Shown: positions 7,264 through 16,733 of the stretch, one piece after another
How positions within the stretch are numbered: the stretch's first letter is position 1
Layout of the letters: each line of letters starts with the position of its first letter
Assembly (NCBI GenBank): GCA_016932035.1
Contig: JAFGDR010000060.1
Location: 1-30,892 of the forward strand
Reading direction: 5' to 3'
DNA length: 30,892 bases
Source: Candidatus Cloacimonadota bacterium
GTDB taxonomy: Bacteria; Cloacimonadota; Cloacimonadia; JGIOTU-2
Program-made: the position numbers and the translations under genes
Notes under the pieces: model-generated
The model's database searches: none
Seen by the model: the letters and a program-made list of their open reading frames with translations, nothing else
Told to the model about the DNA's origin: nothing

Positions 7264-8496
7264 ATGATAAAAAGTTATATAAGCAATATCAAGCTATTCT
7301 CGCGTAATGCAAAGCTTTTTTTGGTCGGGAATTTTTGCCTGAGTATCGGGATAAACATTTTCTGGCTTTTATACAATCTTTATTTGAAGGAATTGGGTTT
7401 CCAGGAAGGATTTATCGGGAATGTACTCTCTCTACGATCTGTCGGCTCAGTGCTCATTGCACTTCCTGCAGCAGCACTTATTAATAGAGTTCATATTCGT
7501 TATGTGGTGATCGGCGGCGCACTTTTTTCTGCAGTGGGATTTTTTCTCCAATCGATCATCACAACAAAATCAGGTTTGATCCTGGCAGGATTTTATACAG
7601 GGATGACTACAACATTCTACATGGTTGCATCAGCGCCGTTCTTTATGAGAAACAGCACAGAACGCGAGCGTGTCTATCTTTTCAGTATAAACTCCGCACT
7701 CGGAATGGGAGCCGGTATTTTCGGCTCAATACTTGGCGGAGTTGTAAAAACCGTTTTCTATTCATTTACTCATTCCGAAGTGATTTCGTACCGCTTTGCC
7801 CTTATTTCAGCAGTTATCATTGCATTGCTCGGTGTAATCCCATATCTGCGGCTCAGAGAAAAACCAATCCCAAAGCGGGAGCACACTGGTTGGAAATATT
7901 TCAGGCGAATGATGAAAGACACGAATTGGAATGTAATTTTCAAACTGGCTTTACCCGGTTTTATTGTGGGCATGGGCGCAGGCCTGACAATTCCCTTTAT
8001 CAATCTCTATTTCCGAGATGTCTTTCATCTTAAAGCAAATATGATCGGGATAATCTTTGCAATGGGACAGGGTGCTGTGCTTCTTGGTATGCTCACAAGT
8101 CCTGTCATTGCATCCAGAATAGGAAAGGTCAGGGCAATTCTTATCACTCAGTTGATCTCGATCCCATTTATGCTGATACTCGGTTATGTTCGCTTCATAC
8201 CGATAGTTATACTCGCATTTCTGATCCGTGGTGCAATGATGAACATGAGTATTCCGATCTCAAGCACCTTTTCCATGGAAAAAGTTACGGATAAGGAACA
8301 TGCGATCACAAACAGCATTCTTATGCTGAGCTGGACAAGTTCCTGGGCAATAAGTGCGCTCATCGGTGGTCATATCATTGAAAAATTTGGATTTACCCTC
8401 TGTTTTGCTTTGACCAGCGGATTGTACTTGCTTTCAACAGTTTTTTACTATCTCTTTTTCAGGAAGGATATGACCGGAAAAGTAAGAATCATATAA
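7264..8496 (+). CDS. MFS-type membrane transporter
   Basis: A 410-residue protein with roughly twelve hydrophobic segments in two halves joined by a basic loop near residues 195-220 (RLREKPIPKREHTGWKYF). The pattern is that of the major facilitator superfamily. The loop after TM2-TM3 has ALINRVHIRYVVIGG in the position of the MFS motif A region, but the motif is weak. Substrate cannot be read from the sequence. ATG 7264 is 12 bases after the upstream gene and has no clear Shine-Dalgarno sequence. It may be co-transcribed with the two genes before it. Confidence 0.85.
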   Translation: MIKSYISNIKLFSRNAKLFLVGNFCLSIGINIFWLLYNLYLKELGFQEGFIGNVLSLRSVGSVLIALPAAALINRVHIRYVVIGGALFSAVGFFLQSIITTKSGLILAGFYTGMTTTFYMVASAPFFMRNSTERERVYLFSINSALGMGAGIFGSILGGVVKTVFYSFTHSEVISYRFALISAVIIALLGVIPYLRLREKPIPKREHTGWKYFRRMMKDTNWNVIFKLALPGFIVGMGAGLTIPFINLYFRDVFHLKANMIGIIFAMGQGAVLLGMLTSPVIASRIGKVRAILITQLISIPFMLILGYVRFIPIVILAFLIRGAMMNMSIPISSTFSMEKVTDKEHAITNSILMLSWTSSWAISALIGGHIIEKFGFTLCFALTSGLYLLSTVFYYLFFRKDMTGKVRII

Positions 8497-8594
8497 ATTC
8501 TTTAACATGTAATCTACCTTTATCATTCAGTTTACTAACACCATATTGATTCTATAACATTCTGTTGTGGGTTATTCTGAAAAAACATAATAAA

Positions 8595-8623
8595 TTGACA
8601 GATATAATGCATTATACCCTAAT
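8595..8623 (+). promoter_or_regulatory. Putative promoter region of the beta-helix gene
   Basis: TTGACA at 8595-8600 is followed 17 bases later by CCTAAT (8618-8623), a weak -10. It lies in the 225-base gap before the beta-helix gene and overlaps a 14-base perfect palindrome. Confidence 0.3.
8603..8616. repeat. 14-base perfect palindrome, possible operator
   Basis: TATAATGCATTATA is its own reverse complement. It falls between the putative -35 and -10, so a bound dimer could block the promoter. It also presents TATAAT on both strands, so it may instead be part of a -10 element. Confidence 0.45.
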
Positions 8624-8677
8624 CCATCCAAAGAAAAACTATGTTGGCGTATAGTAAAAGATTGAATGTTTTGGAGA

Positions 8678-8694
8678 CGATGACCTTGTCATCG
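8678..8694 (+). repeat. Short hairpin in the 5' leader of the beta-helix gene
   Basis: CGATGAC and GTCATCG form a perfect 7-base-pair stem around a CTT loop, about 13 bases upstream of the AAAGGAG ribosome binding site (8708-8714). It could affect leader stability; no U-tract follows, so it is not a terminator. Confidence 0.4.
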
Positions 8695-8721
8695 CAAATT
8701 ATTTCTTAAAGGAGATGTAAT

Positions 8722-11208
8722 ATGAGTAGACTCTTTACGTGTATCCTAATAGGTATGATTTTCTTTATTTCTCTCCCCCTTTTTGCAGATGATGACTTTA
8801 TTACCTACACTGAAACGTTTATCCACTTAGGACCTGAAGGTGGCGATCCCGAAATTGTCTTTCATGATTTGATTAAAACAAAGCAATTATATACAGTTAA
8901 GGGTGATGGAGAGATATTTTATTTTAATGGAGTTACATGGATAAATGAAATTGGTAAAATCAAAAACAATTGTGCATATATTTTTAAAATTTATCAAAAT
9001 CCCCAAATTTATTACAAGACTCAAGTAACTCAAACTCACTCAAGCAGAAATCCAACCACTATCATCGTAGATATTAATGGCACTGGAGATTATACATCAA
9101 TACAAGAAGGAATTGATAATTCAGTACAAGGAGATACTGTTTTGGTGTATCCTGGCACATATTTTGAAAATATCAATTATAATGGGAAAAATATAACTCT
9201 TGCGAGTTTGTACCTCACAACCCAGGCAGACTCATTTATACGAAAAACCGTAATCGATGGTAACCAGAATGGGAGTGTGGTAACCTTCGAAAGTGGAGAA
9301 GATACCACTGCAGTTCTTTGTGGATTTACTCTTCAAAATGGAAGTGGTACATATAATTTACATAATATTAGAGGTGGAGGAATTTTTTGTATCAACTCTA
9401 ATCCTAAGTTGTTAAGTTGTAATATCCAAAATAATAATGCCGAGTTCGGTGGTGGTATTCATTGCAGATATTCAATGATACATATCTCAGGAACAACGAT
9501 CCGTTATAACCATTCGATATATGACGGCGGAGGGATATATTTAAGAGATGAGTCTAATATCATTTTCGATAGTATTAACCGATCAAACATATATTTAAAT
9601 TACGCAGGATGCGGTTGTGATATAGGTTCTTATGAAATAAGCGGTATAGAAGTAATAGTAGATACGTTTACCGTTATTGAACCAGATGATTACAATACAT
9701 ATCCTTATGAAAGCTATGATTTTGATATTTATAGTAATAAGATAGAAATGATAAATTGTGACCTATATATTAGTCCTTTGGGTAATAACACAAGTAGTGG
9801 ATTTTCACCTGATGATCCATTGAAAACAATATCATATGCGATGACAAAGATAAAATCGGATAGCATAATCTGTAATACAATATATCTATCAAATGGGATA
9901 TATTCACAAGCTATGAATGAGGAGATATTCCCGATAAATTGTAAAGATTATGTTTCTATTCAAGGGGAGGATAAGGATTTAACTATTCTTGATGGGAGTA
10001 ATGAATGGTTTGTACTATATTCCTATGAAGACAATGATTATTCTATAAAAGATATTACATTACAAAATGGTTTTAATGGAATCGCAGGGGGAGGGATAGG
10101 TATTAATTATGCTTATAATATTTTGTTAAAAAATATAAATTTATACTGTAATACCGCTAATAAAGGAGGAGGATTATATATATTTGAATCGCAAGGTGTA
10201 TTTAAGAATTTACAAGTACGAAAAAATTCATCAGATGGTGGTGGTGGAATAAAGATATCATTGAATTCAAATCCAGTATTCATTAATTGTATTATTGATA
10301 GTAATTATACTATCTCACCAGACTGGGGATTTGCAGGAGGAGTAAGTTGCACAGTTGAGTGTAACCCAGTATTTATTAACACGGCAATAACAAATAATGA
10401 ATCAGATGAAACAAGTGGATTAAGTGCTTCTGGTGGTGCTGGGGATTACTGCGATCCGATTCTAATAAATTGTACTATTTGCGATAATTCAGAAAATCCA
10501 TACGGAACTATTTATCAGGGAGATGGATCTCATATTAGTTTAATAAATTGCATATTAAGGAATTATTCAGATGATGAGGTTGTATTTTCAACCAATCCAC
10601 CAGCAAAGAAGATCACTTTATCGTACTCAAATATTAAAGGTAGTATTGATGCTATAAACACGAATAACAATGGTAGCATTATCTGGGGAGACGGCAACAT
10701 AGACGAAGACCCCTTGTTTGTTGGAGGTGATCCTTACATTTACGAGTTAACGAAATATTCCCCCTGCATCGATGCTGGTACACTGGATACGACTGGTCTC
10801 AATCTTCCCGCAACAGATTTAGCCAGTAATCCGAGAATATTCAACGGAAGAATAGATATCGGCGCATACGAATGTCAGGACACGGTAAGTATTGACCAGC
10901 CGGATACAACATTTATTAACAACCTGTATCTTTTCCAGAATATGCCTAATCCTTTCACCAACAAAACAGAAATATTATTCATTACTGCGGATTATGAAAG
11001 AGTAGAGGATTATACACTTTCCATATACAACACCAAAGGGCAGCTTGTGCACAGGTTTTATGGAAGAAAGAATGATTTTTGGGTCAAGACAAAGATCTTG
11101 TGGGACGGAACAGACGAGTATGGAAAACAGGTTGCGCCCGGTACGTATCTGTATAAATTAGAGTATAGTGGGAATGCTATAGTAAGAAAAATGGTTCGTC
11201 TTCGTTGA
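8722..11208 (+). CDS. Secreted parallel beta-helix protein with C-terminal sorting domain
   Basis: An 828-residue protein. A signal peptide ends near residue 22 (Leu-Phe-Ala-Asp). Residues about 112-310 form a first beta-helix module starting with GDYTSIQEGIDNS and showing repeated GGGI turns. A second module begins near 345 with a DUF1565-like YISPLGNNTSSGFSPDDP and runs to about 680 with repeated 'Asn-Pro-x-Phe-Ile-Asn-Cys' rungs. It closes with DIGAYE, typical of such repeats. The last ~95 residues (from about 733) hold the FQNMPNPF start, a FlgD-like strand set and the ending GTYLYKLEY...RKMVRLR, matching the type IX secretion or similar C-terminal signal of FCB bacteria. A carbohydrate or adhesin role is likely, but no catalytic residues can be named. 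ATG follows AAAGGAG by 7 bases. The DNA between about 8,900 and 10,670 is markedly more AT-rich than its surroundings. Confidence 0.85.
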   Translation: MSRLFTCILIGMIFFISLPLFADDDFITYTETFIHLGPEGGDPEIVFHDLIKTKQLYTVKGDGEIFYFNGVTWINEIGKIKNNCAYIFKIYQNPQIYYKTQVTQTHSSRNPTTIIVDINGTGDYTSIQEGIDNSVQGDTVLVYPGTYFENINYNGKNITLASLYLTTQADSFIRKTVIDGNQNGSVVTFESGEDTTAVLCGFTLQNGSGTYNLHNIRGGGIFCINSNPKLLSCNIQNNNAEFGGGIHCRYSMIHISGTTIRYNHSIYDGGGIYLRDESNIIFDSINRSNIYLNYAGCGCDIGSYEISGIEVIVDTFTVIEPDDYNTYPYESYDFDIYSNKIEMINCDLYISPLGNNTSSGFSPDDPLKTISYAMTKIKSDSIICNTIYLSNGIYSQAMNEEIFPINCKDYVSIQGEDKDLTILDGSNEWFVLYSYEDNDYSIKDITLQNGFNGIAGGGIGINYAYNILLKNINLYCNTANKGGGLYIFESQGVFKNLQVRKNSSDGGGGIKISLNSNPVFINCIIDSNYTISPDWGFAGGVSCTVECNPVFINTAITNNESDETSGLSASGGAGDYCDPILINCTICDNSENPYGTIYQGDGSHISLINCILRNYSDDEVVFSTNPPAKKITLSYSNIKGSIDAINTNNNGSIIWGDGNIDEDPLFVGGDPYIYELTKYSPCIDAGTLDTTGLNLPATDLASNPRIFNGRIDIGAYECQDTVSIDQPDTTFINNLYLFQNMPNPFTNKTEILFITADYERVEDYTLSIYNTKGQLVHRFYGRKNDFWVKTKILWDGTDEYGKQVAPGTYLYKLEYSGNAIVRKMVRLR

Positions 11209-11304
11209 CGCTTCAGTCTTCACTCTGTTACGGCCAGACAAGACAAGACGGTGTAAAAGGTTCGGCTTCTCTGAAGCTTCTCAATGAAAGATAAAAATAT
11301 GGAG

Positions 11305-11325
11305 TAAAACAACCACGTTGTTTTA
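11305..11325 (+). terminator. Possible terminator hairpin after the beta-helix gene
   Basis: TAAAACAAC and GTTGTTTTA are perfect complements around a CAC loop. The stem is AT-rich and its right arm is T-rich, but only a short non-U tail (TGCAAAA) follows, so termination efficiency is doubtful. Confidence 0.35.
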
Positions 11326-11464
11326 TGCAAAATCACGGATTTTTCACTCAATAATCTATCAAAATAAATCCGCATTATCATCCTTCAAAAAACTCGCTTT
11401 TTTTACATCCGAAATTTTTCATAACTTCCTTTAAACTTAATAGTTAAATATACTTCTAAAAAGT

Positions 11465-11494
11465 TTGACACCATTTCCGGAACCCCGATATTTT
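11465..11494 (+). promoter_or_regulatory. Putative promoter for the EF-G paralogue operon
   Basis: TTGACA (11465-11470) and TATTTT (11489-11494) are 18 bases apart, with an AGGAGG ribosome binding site at 11518-11523 and the ATG at 11530. This is the best formed promoter in the window. Confidence 0.5.
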
Positions 11495-11529
11495 AGTTAT
11501 AAATAATATGTCTTTTCAGGAGGATCTGA

Positions 11530-13584
11530 ATGAAGAAATACTCAATGGATAGTATTCGAAATTATGCTCTTGTCGGTGCCAGTGGATCAGGTAAAACTTC
11601 CATTGCTGAAGCGATGTTTTTCAACGCAGGAGTGATAAATCGACTTGGACGTGTTGATGACGGAAATACACTTATGGATTATGATCCTGATGAAGTTTCC
11701 AAAAAAATGTCTATCAACCTTGCATTAGGCAACTTAGAGTGGAAAAAAAACAAACATAATATACTCGACACACCGGGATATAGCGACTTTAAAGGTGATA
11801 TGATCACAGCTTTTCGTGCGGTTGACACTACTCTTATTACGATCAGTGCTGTTGCAGGAATAGAAGTGATGACCGATCAGGCAATGAAATATGCAGATGA
11901 AGTTAAAAACAGTAAAGCAATTATAATAAATAAACTCGATAGGGAACATGCTAAGTTTTCAGAGATAATCGATGAGTTGAGCAGCTTTTCCGACCAGATC
12001 GTGGTACCTGTTCTCATTCCAATCGGCATTGAAGAAAGCTTCAAAGGTGTGATCAATACGATCAATAAAAAAGCATATGCCCAGGGAAAAGAGATCGAAG
12101 TCCCGGCAGACCTTGCCGACGAAGTTGAAGAATGGCATGAAAAGGTCATTGAAGCAGCTGCAGAATCCGATGATAAACTTATGGAGAAATTCTTTGAAGA
12201 AGGCGCCCTCTCTGCAGAAGAGATAAGTAATGGACTGAAAAACTCCATTATTCAAGGAACAGCAATCCCTGTTTTTGCATGCTCTGCATCAGAAAATATC
12301 GGTATCCAGGAAATTCTCAATCTCATTAATATGTTCTTCCCCTCACCCAAGGATATTACCGAGATACCCATCAAGAAGAATGATGAAGCCAAAATACTCG
12401 ACCTTTCCACTTACAAGAAAAAACTCGGATATGTCGTTAAATCTGTCACAGAAGCTAACTTTGGTGAGATCGCACTCGTAAGAATGTACTCCGGCATTCT
12501 CAAAACAGGCGATGAAGTCGAACTTCCAGATAAAGGTGCAAAGGATAAGATCGGACAGGTCTATACAGTTTGTGGCAAAAAACGCGAAGAAGTAGATGAA
12601 ATTTCCGAAGGTGATATTGGCGGATTGGTCAAATTGAGGAATACCAAAACATCATACACAATTACTGAAAAAGGTGAAAACATTATCGTTAAACCTCTTC
12701 AGTACCCTCAACCGGTTTATTGGAAGGCAATCCGCGCAGAAAGTCAATCCGATGAAGATAAGATCGGACCTGCTCTTACAAAAATAACTGATGAAGACCC
12801 GACACTTAAAACAGAGATCAATCTTGAAACCAATCAGAACATTCTTTCAGGTCAGGGCGAGATCCAGATCGGGCTTGTGCAGAAGCGTTTGAAAGACAAA
12901 TATAATGTCGAAGCAAATCTGACCGATCCGAAAATACCTTATAAAGAAACGGTTACCGGTAAATCAGACGTGAAATACCGTCATAAAAAACAGAGTGGTG
13001 GACACGGACAGTATGGTGAAGTCTACATTAGGATATCACCAACCGATCTCGGTGCAGGTTTTGAATTCGTCGATGCAATCGTTGGTGGTGTGATTCCCAG
13101 CAAGTACATCCCTGCCGTTGAAAAAGGTCTTGTCGAAACCATGAAAGAAGGTATTCTTGCAAAATATCCTGTCGTAGATATTCGCGTAGAGCTTTATTAC
13201 GGCTCCTATCATGATGTTGATTCCTCGGAAATGGCATTCAAGATTGCTGCCTCCCATGCGTTGAAAGACGGCTTTATGCAAGCAAATCCTATTCTTCTTG
13301 AGCCCATCCATAAAGTTCAAATCGTTGTTCCCACAGAATACATGGGAGACGTGATGGGTGATGTCAGCAGTAGAAGAGGTAAAATCCTCGGTATGTCACA
13401 AGAAGATAATAAACAAATTCTCAATGCTGAAATTCCTCTTTCAGAACTGTACTCATACTATACTTCTTTGAAATCGATAACTCAAGGACGCGGATACTTC
13501 ACGCAGCAGTTTGCGTATTATCAAAAGCTTCCAAATGATCAAGCTCAAAAAGTTATCCAAGAAAGCAAACAAGAAGACGAATAA
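11530..13584 (+). CDS. EF-G paralogue (EF-G-2 / FusA2-like translational GTPase)
   Basis: A 684-residue GTPase with the full EF-G domain order. G1 is GASGSGKTS, not the AHIDAGKTT of canonical EF-G; G3 is DTPGYSDF; G4 is NKLDRE. Domain IV shows KKQSGGHGQYGEV and domain V shows EPIHKVQIVVPTEYMGDV...RRGKILGM. The opening 'IRNYALVGASGSGKTS ... GRVDDGNTLMDYDP' follows the Thermus EF-G-2 subfamily closely, as does the end ('YYTSLKSITQGRGYF'). It is therefore probably not the housekeeping EF-G, which should be elsewhere in the genome with rpsL/rpsG. EF-G-2 members bind ribosomes but their roles vary. A strong AGGAGG sits 6 bases before ATG. yebC follows after 26 bases. Confidence 0.88.
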   Translation: MKKYSMDSIRNYALVGASGSGKTSIAEAMFFNAGVINRLGRVDDGNTLMDYDPDEVSKKMSINLALGNLEWKKNKHNILDTPGYSDFKGDMITAFRAVDTTLITISAVAGIEVMTDQAMKYADEVKNSKAIIINKLDREHAKFSEIIDELSSFSDQIVVPVLIPIGIEESFKGVINTINKKAYAQGKEIEVPADLADEVEEWHEKVIEAAAESDDKLMEKFFEEGALSAEEISNGLKNSIIQGTAIPVFACSASENIGIQEILNLINMFFPSPKDITEIPIKKNDEAKILDLSTYKKKLGYVVKSVTEANFGEIALVRMYSGILKTGDEVELPDKGAKDKIGQVYTVCGKKREEVDEISEGDIGGLVKLRNTKTSYTITEKGENIIVKPLQYPQPVYWKAIRAESQSDEDKIGPALTKITDEDPTLKTEINLETNQNILSGQGEIQIGLVQKRLKDKYNVEANLTDPKIPYKETVTGKSDVKYRHKKQSGGHGQYGEVYIRISPTDLGAGFEFVDAIVGGVIPSKYIPAVEKGLVETMKEGILAKYPVVDIRVELYYGSYHDVDSSEMAFKIAASHALKDGFMQANPILLEPIHKVQIVVPTEYMGDVMGDVSSRRGKILGMSQEDNKQILNAEIPLSELYSYYTSLKSITQGRGYFTQQFAYYQKLPNDQAQKVIQESKQEDE

Positions 13585-13610
13585 GAATTCAGTCATCTGA
13601 CGGAGGTATC

Positions 13611-14360
13611 ATGTCCGGACATAATAAATGGAGTTCGATAAAACATAAAAAGGCAAAGGAAGATGCCAAACGCGGAAAAATTTTCACGAAGATCATACGT
13701 GAGATCATCATTGCCGCACGAGACGGTGGGGGAGATCCCGAATTGAATCCAGCTCTTAGAAATGCTGTTCTCAAGGCAAATTCCGAAAATATGCCGAAAG
13801 ACAATATCGAGCGCGCAATTAAAAAGGGAACCGGCGAGCTTGAAGGCGTCAATTACGAAACTGTTATGTATGAGGGATATGCGCCGGGTGGCGTTGCAAT
13901 GATCATACAAGCAGTGACGGATAACAAACAGCGAACCGTTGCCGAGATCAGGCATATACTCACCAAACATAATGGAAGTCTGGCAGAAAAAGGCTCTGTG
14001 TCGTGGAATTTTACGCAAGCTGGAACCATTCTTATTCCCAAAAATGATCAAGATGAAGATGAGCTCATGATGATCGCACTCGATGCAGGTGCTGATGATT
14101 TTTCCGAAGAAGATGAATTCTTTATTGTAACAACGAATGCAAAAGAACTCTTTAACGTTGTTCGCGGATTGGAAGAACAGAGCATTACAATCGAGAAAGC
14201 CGATCTTGAATATGTACCCCTGAATACTGTTCCAGCAAACGACAGCGCAGCACAGGTCATAAAGATAATTGAAGCACTCGAAGAACTCGACGATGTGCAA
14301 AACGTGTATGCAAACTTCCAGATCGATGACGAGATATTAGAACAAGTTGCAGGTGAGTAA
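13611..14360 (+). CDS. yebC: YebC/PmpR/TACO1 family protein
   Basis: A 249-residue, full-length member. It begins with the signature MSGHNKWSSIKHKKAKEDAKRGKIF and includes ARDGGGDPELNPALR, MPKDNIERAIKKG, YEGYAPGGVA and the usual acidic C-terminal domains. Older annotation calls the family transcriptional regulators; work on its mitochondrial relative TACO1 and bacterial YebC points to a role in translation of difficult sequences such as polyproline. Ribosome binding site GGAGG is at about 13601-13605. Its last codons overlap the ruvC start. The yebC-ruvC-ruvA order is common in bacteria. Confidence 0.95.
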   Translation: MSGHNKWSSIKHKKAKEDAKRGKIFTKIIREIIIAARDGGGDPELNPALRNAVLKANSENMPKDNIERAIKKGTGELEGVNYETVMYEGYAPGGVAMIIQAVTDNKQRTVAEIRHILTKHNGSLAEKGSVSWNFTQAGTILIPKNDQDEDELMMIALDAGADDFSEEDEFFIVTTNAKELFNVVRGLEEQSITIEKADLEYVPLNTVPANDSAAQVIKIIEALEELDDVQNVYANFQIDDEILEQVAGE

Positions 14361-14841
14361 GCAAGAGATAATTGTTGGTATCGATCCCGGCTCAAAAGCA
14401 ACGGGATATGCTTTCCTGTCTGTTGAAAATAAAAAGATCAAACCTCTTTCCTATGGGGTAATAAAGAATAATCCGAAAATGACCTTAGCAAAACGAATCG
14501 CAATCCTTTATGATGAACTTAATAACCTCATTGAGTATTATAAACCGACCATTGCAAGCATTGAAAAAATCTTCTATGCAAAGAATGTACGTTCGTTGGT
14601 TTCTCTCGGAGAAGCTCGAGGAGTACTTCTACTCGCCCTGGAACAAGCTCAGATCCCCATCTATGAATATTCTGCTCGTGAAGTAAAAAAAGCAGTTGTC
14701 GGTAACGGAAATGCTTCAAAGCAGCAGGTTCAATATATGGTAAAAAATATTATTAAGATCAAGGAAGAAAATCTTCAGTTCGACGTCACTGATGCATGTG
14801 CAATCGCACTCTGTCATATAAATAAATTGCAATATGTATGA
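14353..14841 (+). CDS. ruvC: Holliday junction resolvase RuvC
   Basis: About 162 residues. RuvC cuts Holliday junctions symmetrically at the end of recombination. The catalytic acids are visible: Asp in VGIDPGS near the N-terminus, Glu in SIEKIFYAKN, and the Asp pair in DVTDACAIALCH near the C-terminus. SLGEARGVLLLA and GNGNASKQQVQ are also typical. I prefer GTG 14353 because it places the first catalytic Asp at the usual distance from the start; TTG 14347 is an alternative. GTG overlaps the yebC stop by 8 bases, and the ruvC stop overlaps ruvA by 8 bases. Confidence 0.93.
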   Translation: MSKQEIIVGIDPGSKATGYAFLSVENKKIKPLSYGVIKNNPKMTLAKRIAILYDELNNLIEYYKPTIASIEKIFYAKNVRSLVSLGEARGVLLLALEQAQIPIYEYSAREVKKAVVGNGNASKQQVQYMVKNIIKIKEENLQFDVTDACAIALCHINKLQYV

Positions 14842-15436
14842 TTATATAGTAGGAAGAATCGCAGAAAAAAAGACCACATATACGGTCTTAGAAACAAACG
14901 GTATCGGATATTATATCAATATCCCAATCAGCACGTATGATAAACTAGGTGAAATAAATTCAGACGGTAAACTCTTTATTCGATTCCATGTTCGGGAAAA
15001 TGAACAACGTCTTTTCGGATTTGCAACAAAAGAAGAAAGAATTGTGTTCGACTCCCTCCTCAAAGTTGCTGGAATTGGTCCCAAGATAGCGCTATCAATA
15101 CTATCGGGGATATCAATTAAGGATTTATTTGATGTTGTTGCTCGACAGGACGTTAAGCTGCTTTCAACAGTTCCGGGTATTGGAAAAAAGAGTTCAGAAC
15201 GCATTATAGTCGAGTTGAAAGATAGTTTCGATGACCTTTTTGCAGATAAATTCATCGAATATACTGCATCAACAGAAGAACAGGATTTTGTGAGTGATGC
15301 AGAAACTGCTTTGATTTCCCTTGGATATTCAAAACCATCGGTTATAAAAATGATACAGAAATACATGCGAGATAACAAGCCTGCTTCTGCGGAAGAGATC
15401 GTGAAAGCAGTCATTAGACAATTTTATTCAAAATGA
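14834..15436 (+). CDS. ruvA: Holliday junction branch migration subunit RuvA
   Basis: A 200-residue RuvA. The N-terminal OB-fold has YIVGRIAEKK and FHVRENEQRLFGF. The two helix-hairpin-helix motifs are VAGIGPKIALSILSG and VPGIGKKSSERIIVELK. The C-terminal domain III (about 150-200) carries ALISLGYSKPSVIKMI and would contact RuvB. RuvA tetramers clamp the junction while RuvB drives branch migration. ruvB is not the next gene here and is not in this window. The start overlaps ruvC by 8 bases and the stop overlaps rsmB as ATGA, so the run is likely one coupled transcript. Confidence 0.95.
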   Translation: MYDYIVGRIAEKKTTYTVLETNGIGYYINIPISTYDKLGEINSDGKLFIRFHVRENEQRLFGFATKEERIVFDSLLKVAGIGPKIALSILSGISIKDLFDVVARQDVKLLSTVPGIGKKSSERIIVELKDSFDDLFADKFIEYTASTEEQDFVSDAETALISLGYSKPSVIKMIQKYMRDNKPASAEEIVKAVIRQFYSK

Positions 15437-16733
15437 ACCCGAGATTTGCAGCATATCATACATTGAATGAGATACTTCTTGAAAGTAAGACAACTGATAA
15501 TTCACTGTATCGCTATGCTTCGAACTTTTCTTCAAAACAAGATCTCGATTTCTATTATACACTCGTAAAAGGAAGCATAAAGCAGAAAATACACCTTGAA
15601 TTTATTCTCAAGCACTACCTGGATATTCAAAAAACCGATCCAAAGGTCATGAATCTCTTGATATTAGCGCTATTTCAAATAACTTCCCTTGATTCTGTTC
15701 CACCGTATGCAGCAGTCAATGAGACGATAAAAATCAGTCATAAAGTATGTAACAAGAGAATAAGTAATTTTATTAATGCTGTTTTAAGATCATATCTTAG
15801 GCAGGATAAAAAGATTCATTATCCCCATGATGATGTAGACTTTATATCTGTCAAATACTCGTTTCCCCCTTATCTCATCAAAAAGTGGCTCTCGATATTC
15901 AGCAAGAAACAAACAATCTCTCTTTGTGAATATTTCAATAACATACCTGCACTTGCACTTCGTGTAGAAACTGATAAAATATCTATAGATAAATTTTGTA
16001 ACTATCTAAAAAATAATAAGTTAGCATATCGGAAAAGCAAATATTTCAATGATGCTCTTATCATAGAATCATCCTTTAATGTTGCTGATGATGAGTATTT
16101 CAAAAAAGGTTTGTATTACATCCAAAATGAAAGTACACTGCTGCCTGTTTTGCTGCTTGATCCTCAAAAAGGTGAGCATATTCTCGACATGTGTGCAGCT
16201 CCTGGCGGAAAATCCTTCTATATTGCTTCATTGACAGAAGATAAGGCACACATAACTGCTGTTGATAATGATAATGGACGAATAGGGCAATTTAAAGAAA
16301 ATGCAAAACGAATGAACCATCCCTCCATTGATATTGTAATGAAAGATGTCCTATATTTGAAATCAAATAAACTCTTTGAAAAAATCTTTATCGATGCTCC
16401 GTGTACAGGATGGGGAATCATGCAAAGAAAATCTGATATTCGACTGCAGTCCGAAAATCGGCTTCTCAGCTTACTTCCACTCCAACAAAAATTCCTTGAA
16501 AAAGCTGATACTCTTTTAAAGAAAGATGGTGTTCTTGTCTACTCGACGTGCACGATCAACCCGGAAGAAAATGAAAAACAGATTGAAACATTTCTGAAAA
16601 ATCATCCAAATTATTCTTTTGAAAAACCTGATAAATATATTGAGAAAGTTTTTGTAACTGGCAATTATATTAAGACTTATCCTTTTAAACATAAAATGGA
16701 TGGAAGCTTTGCTTCCGCATTAAGGAAAGCAGC

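Larger units (their letters stand above)
11209..11529. other. 321-base intergenic region
   Basis: The longest non-coding stretch in the window. No convincing ORF or tRNA is seen. It contains an imperfect GACAAGACAAGAC tandem near 11237, a GCTTC-TCT-GAAGC mini hairpin near 11266, a 9-base-pair stem at 11305-11325, an inverted CGGATTT/AAATCCG pair (11336-11342 and 11366-11372), and a promoter candidate close to the EF-G paralogue. Confidence 0.6.

Noticed and set aside
11209-11529. tRNA or small RNA gene in the long spacer
   Set aside because: A GGTTCGGCTTC stretch hints at a tRNA T-arm, but no acceptor stem, anticodon arm or CCA end can be folded around it.
13593-14300. 235-codon open frame on the - strand across yebC
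   Set aside because: It lies wholly opposite a well-supported yebC, has no family resemblance and is explained by codon bias on the coding strand.
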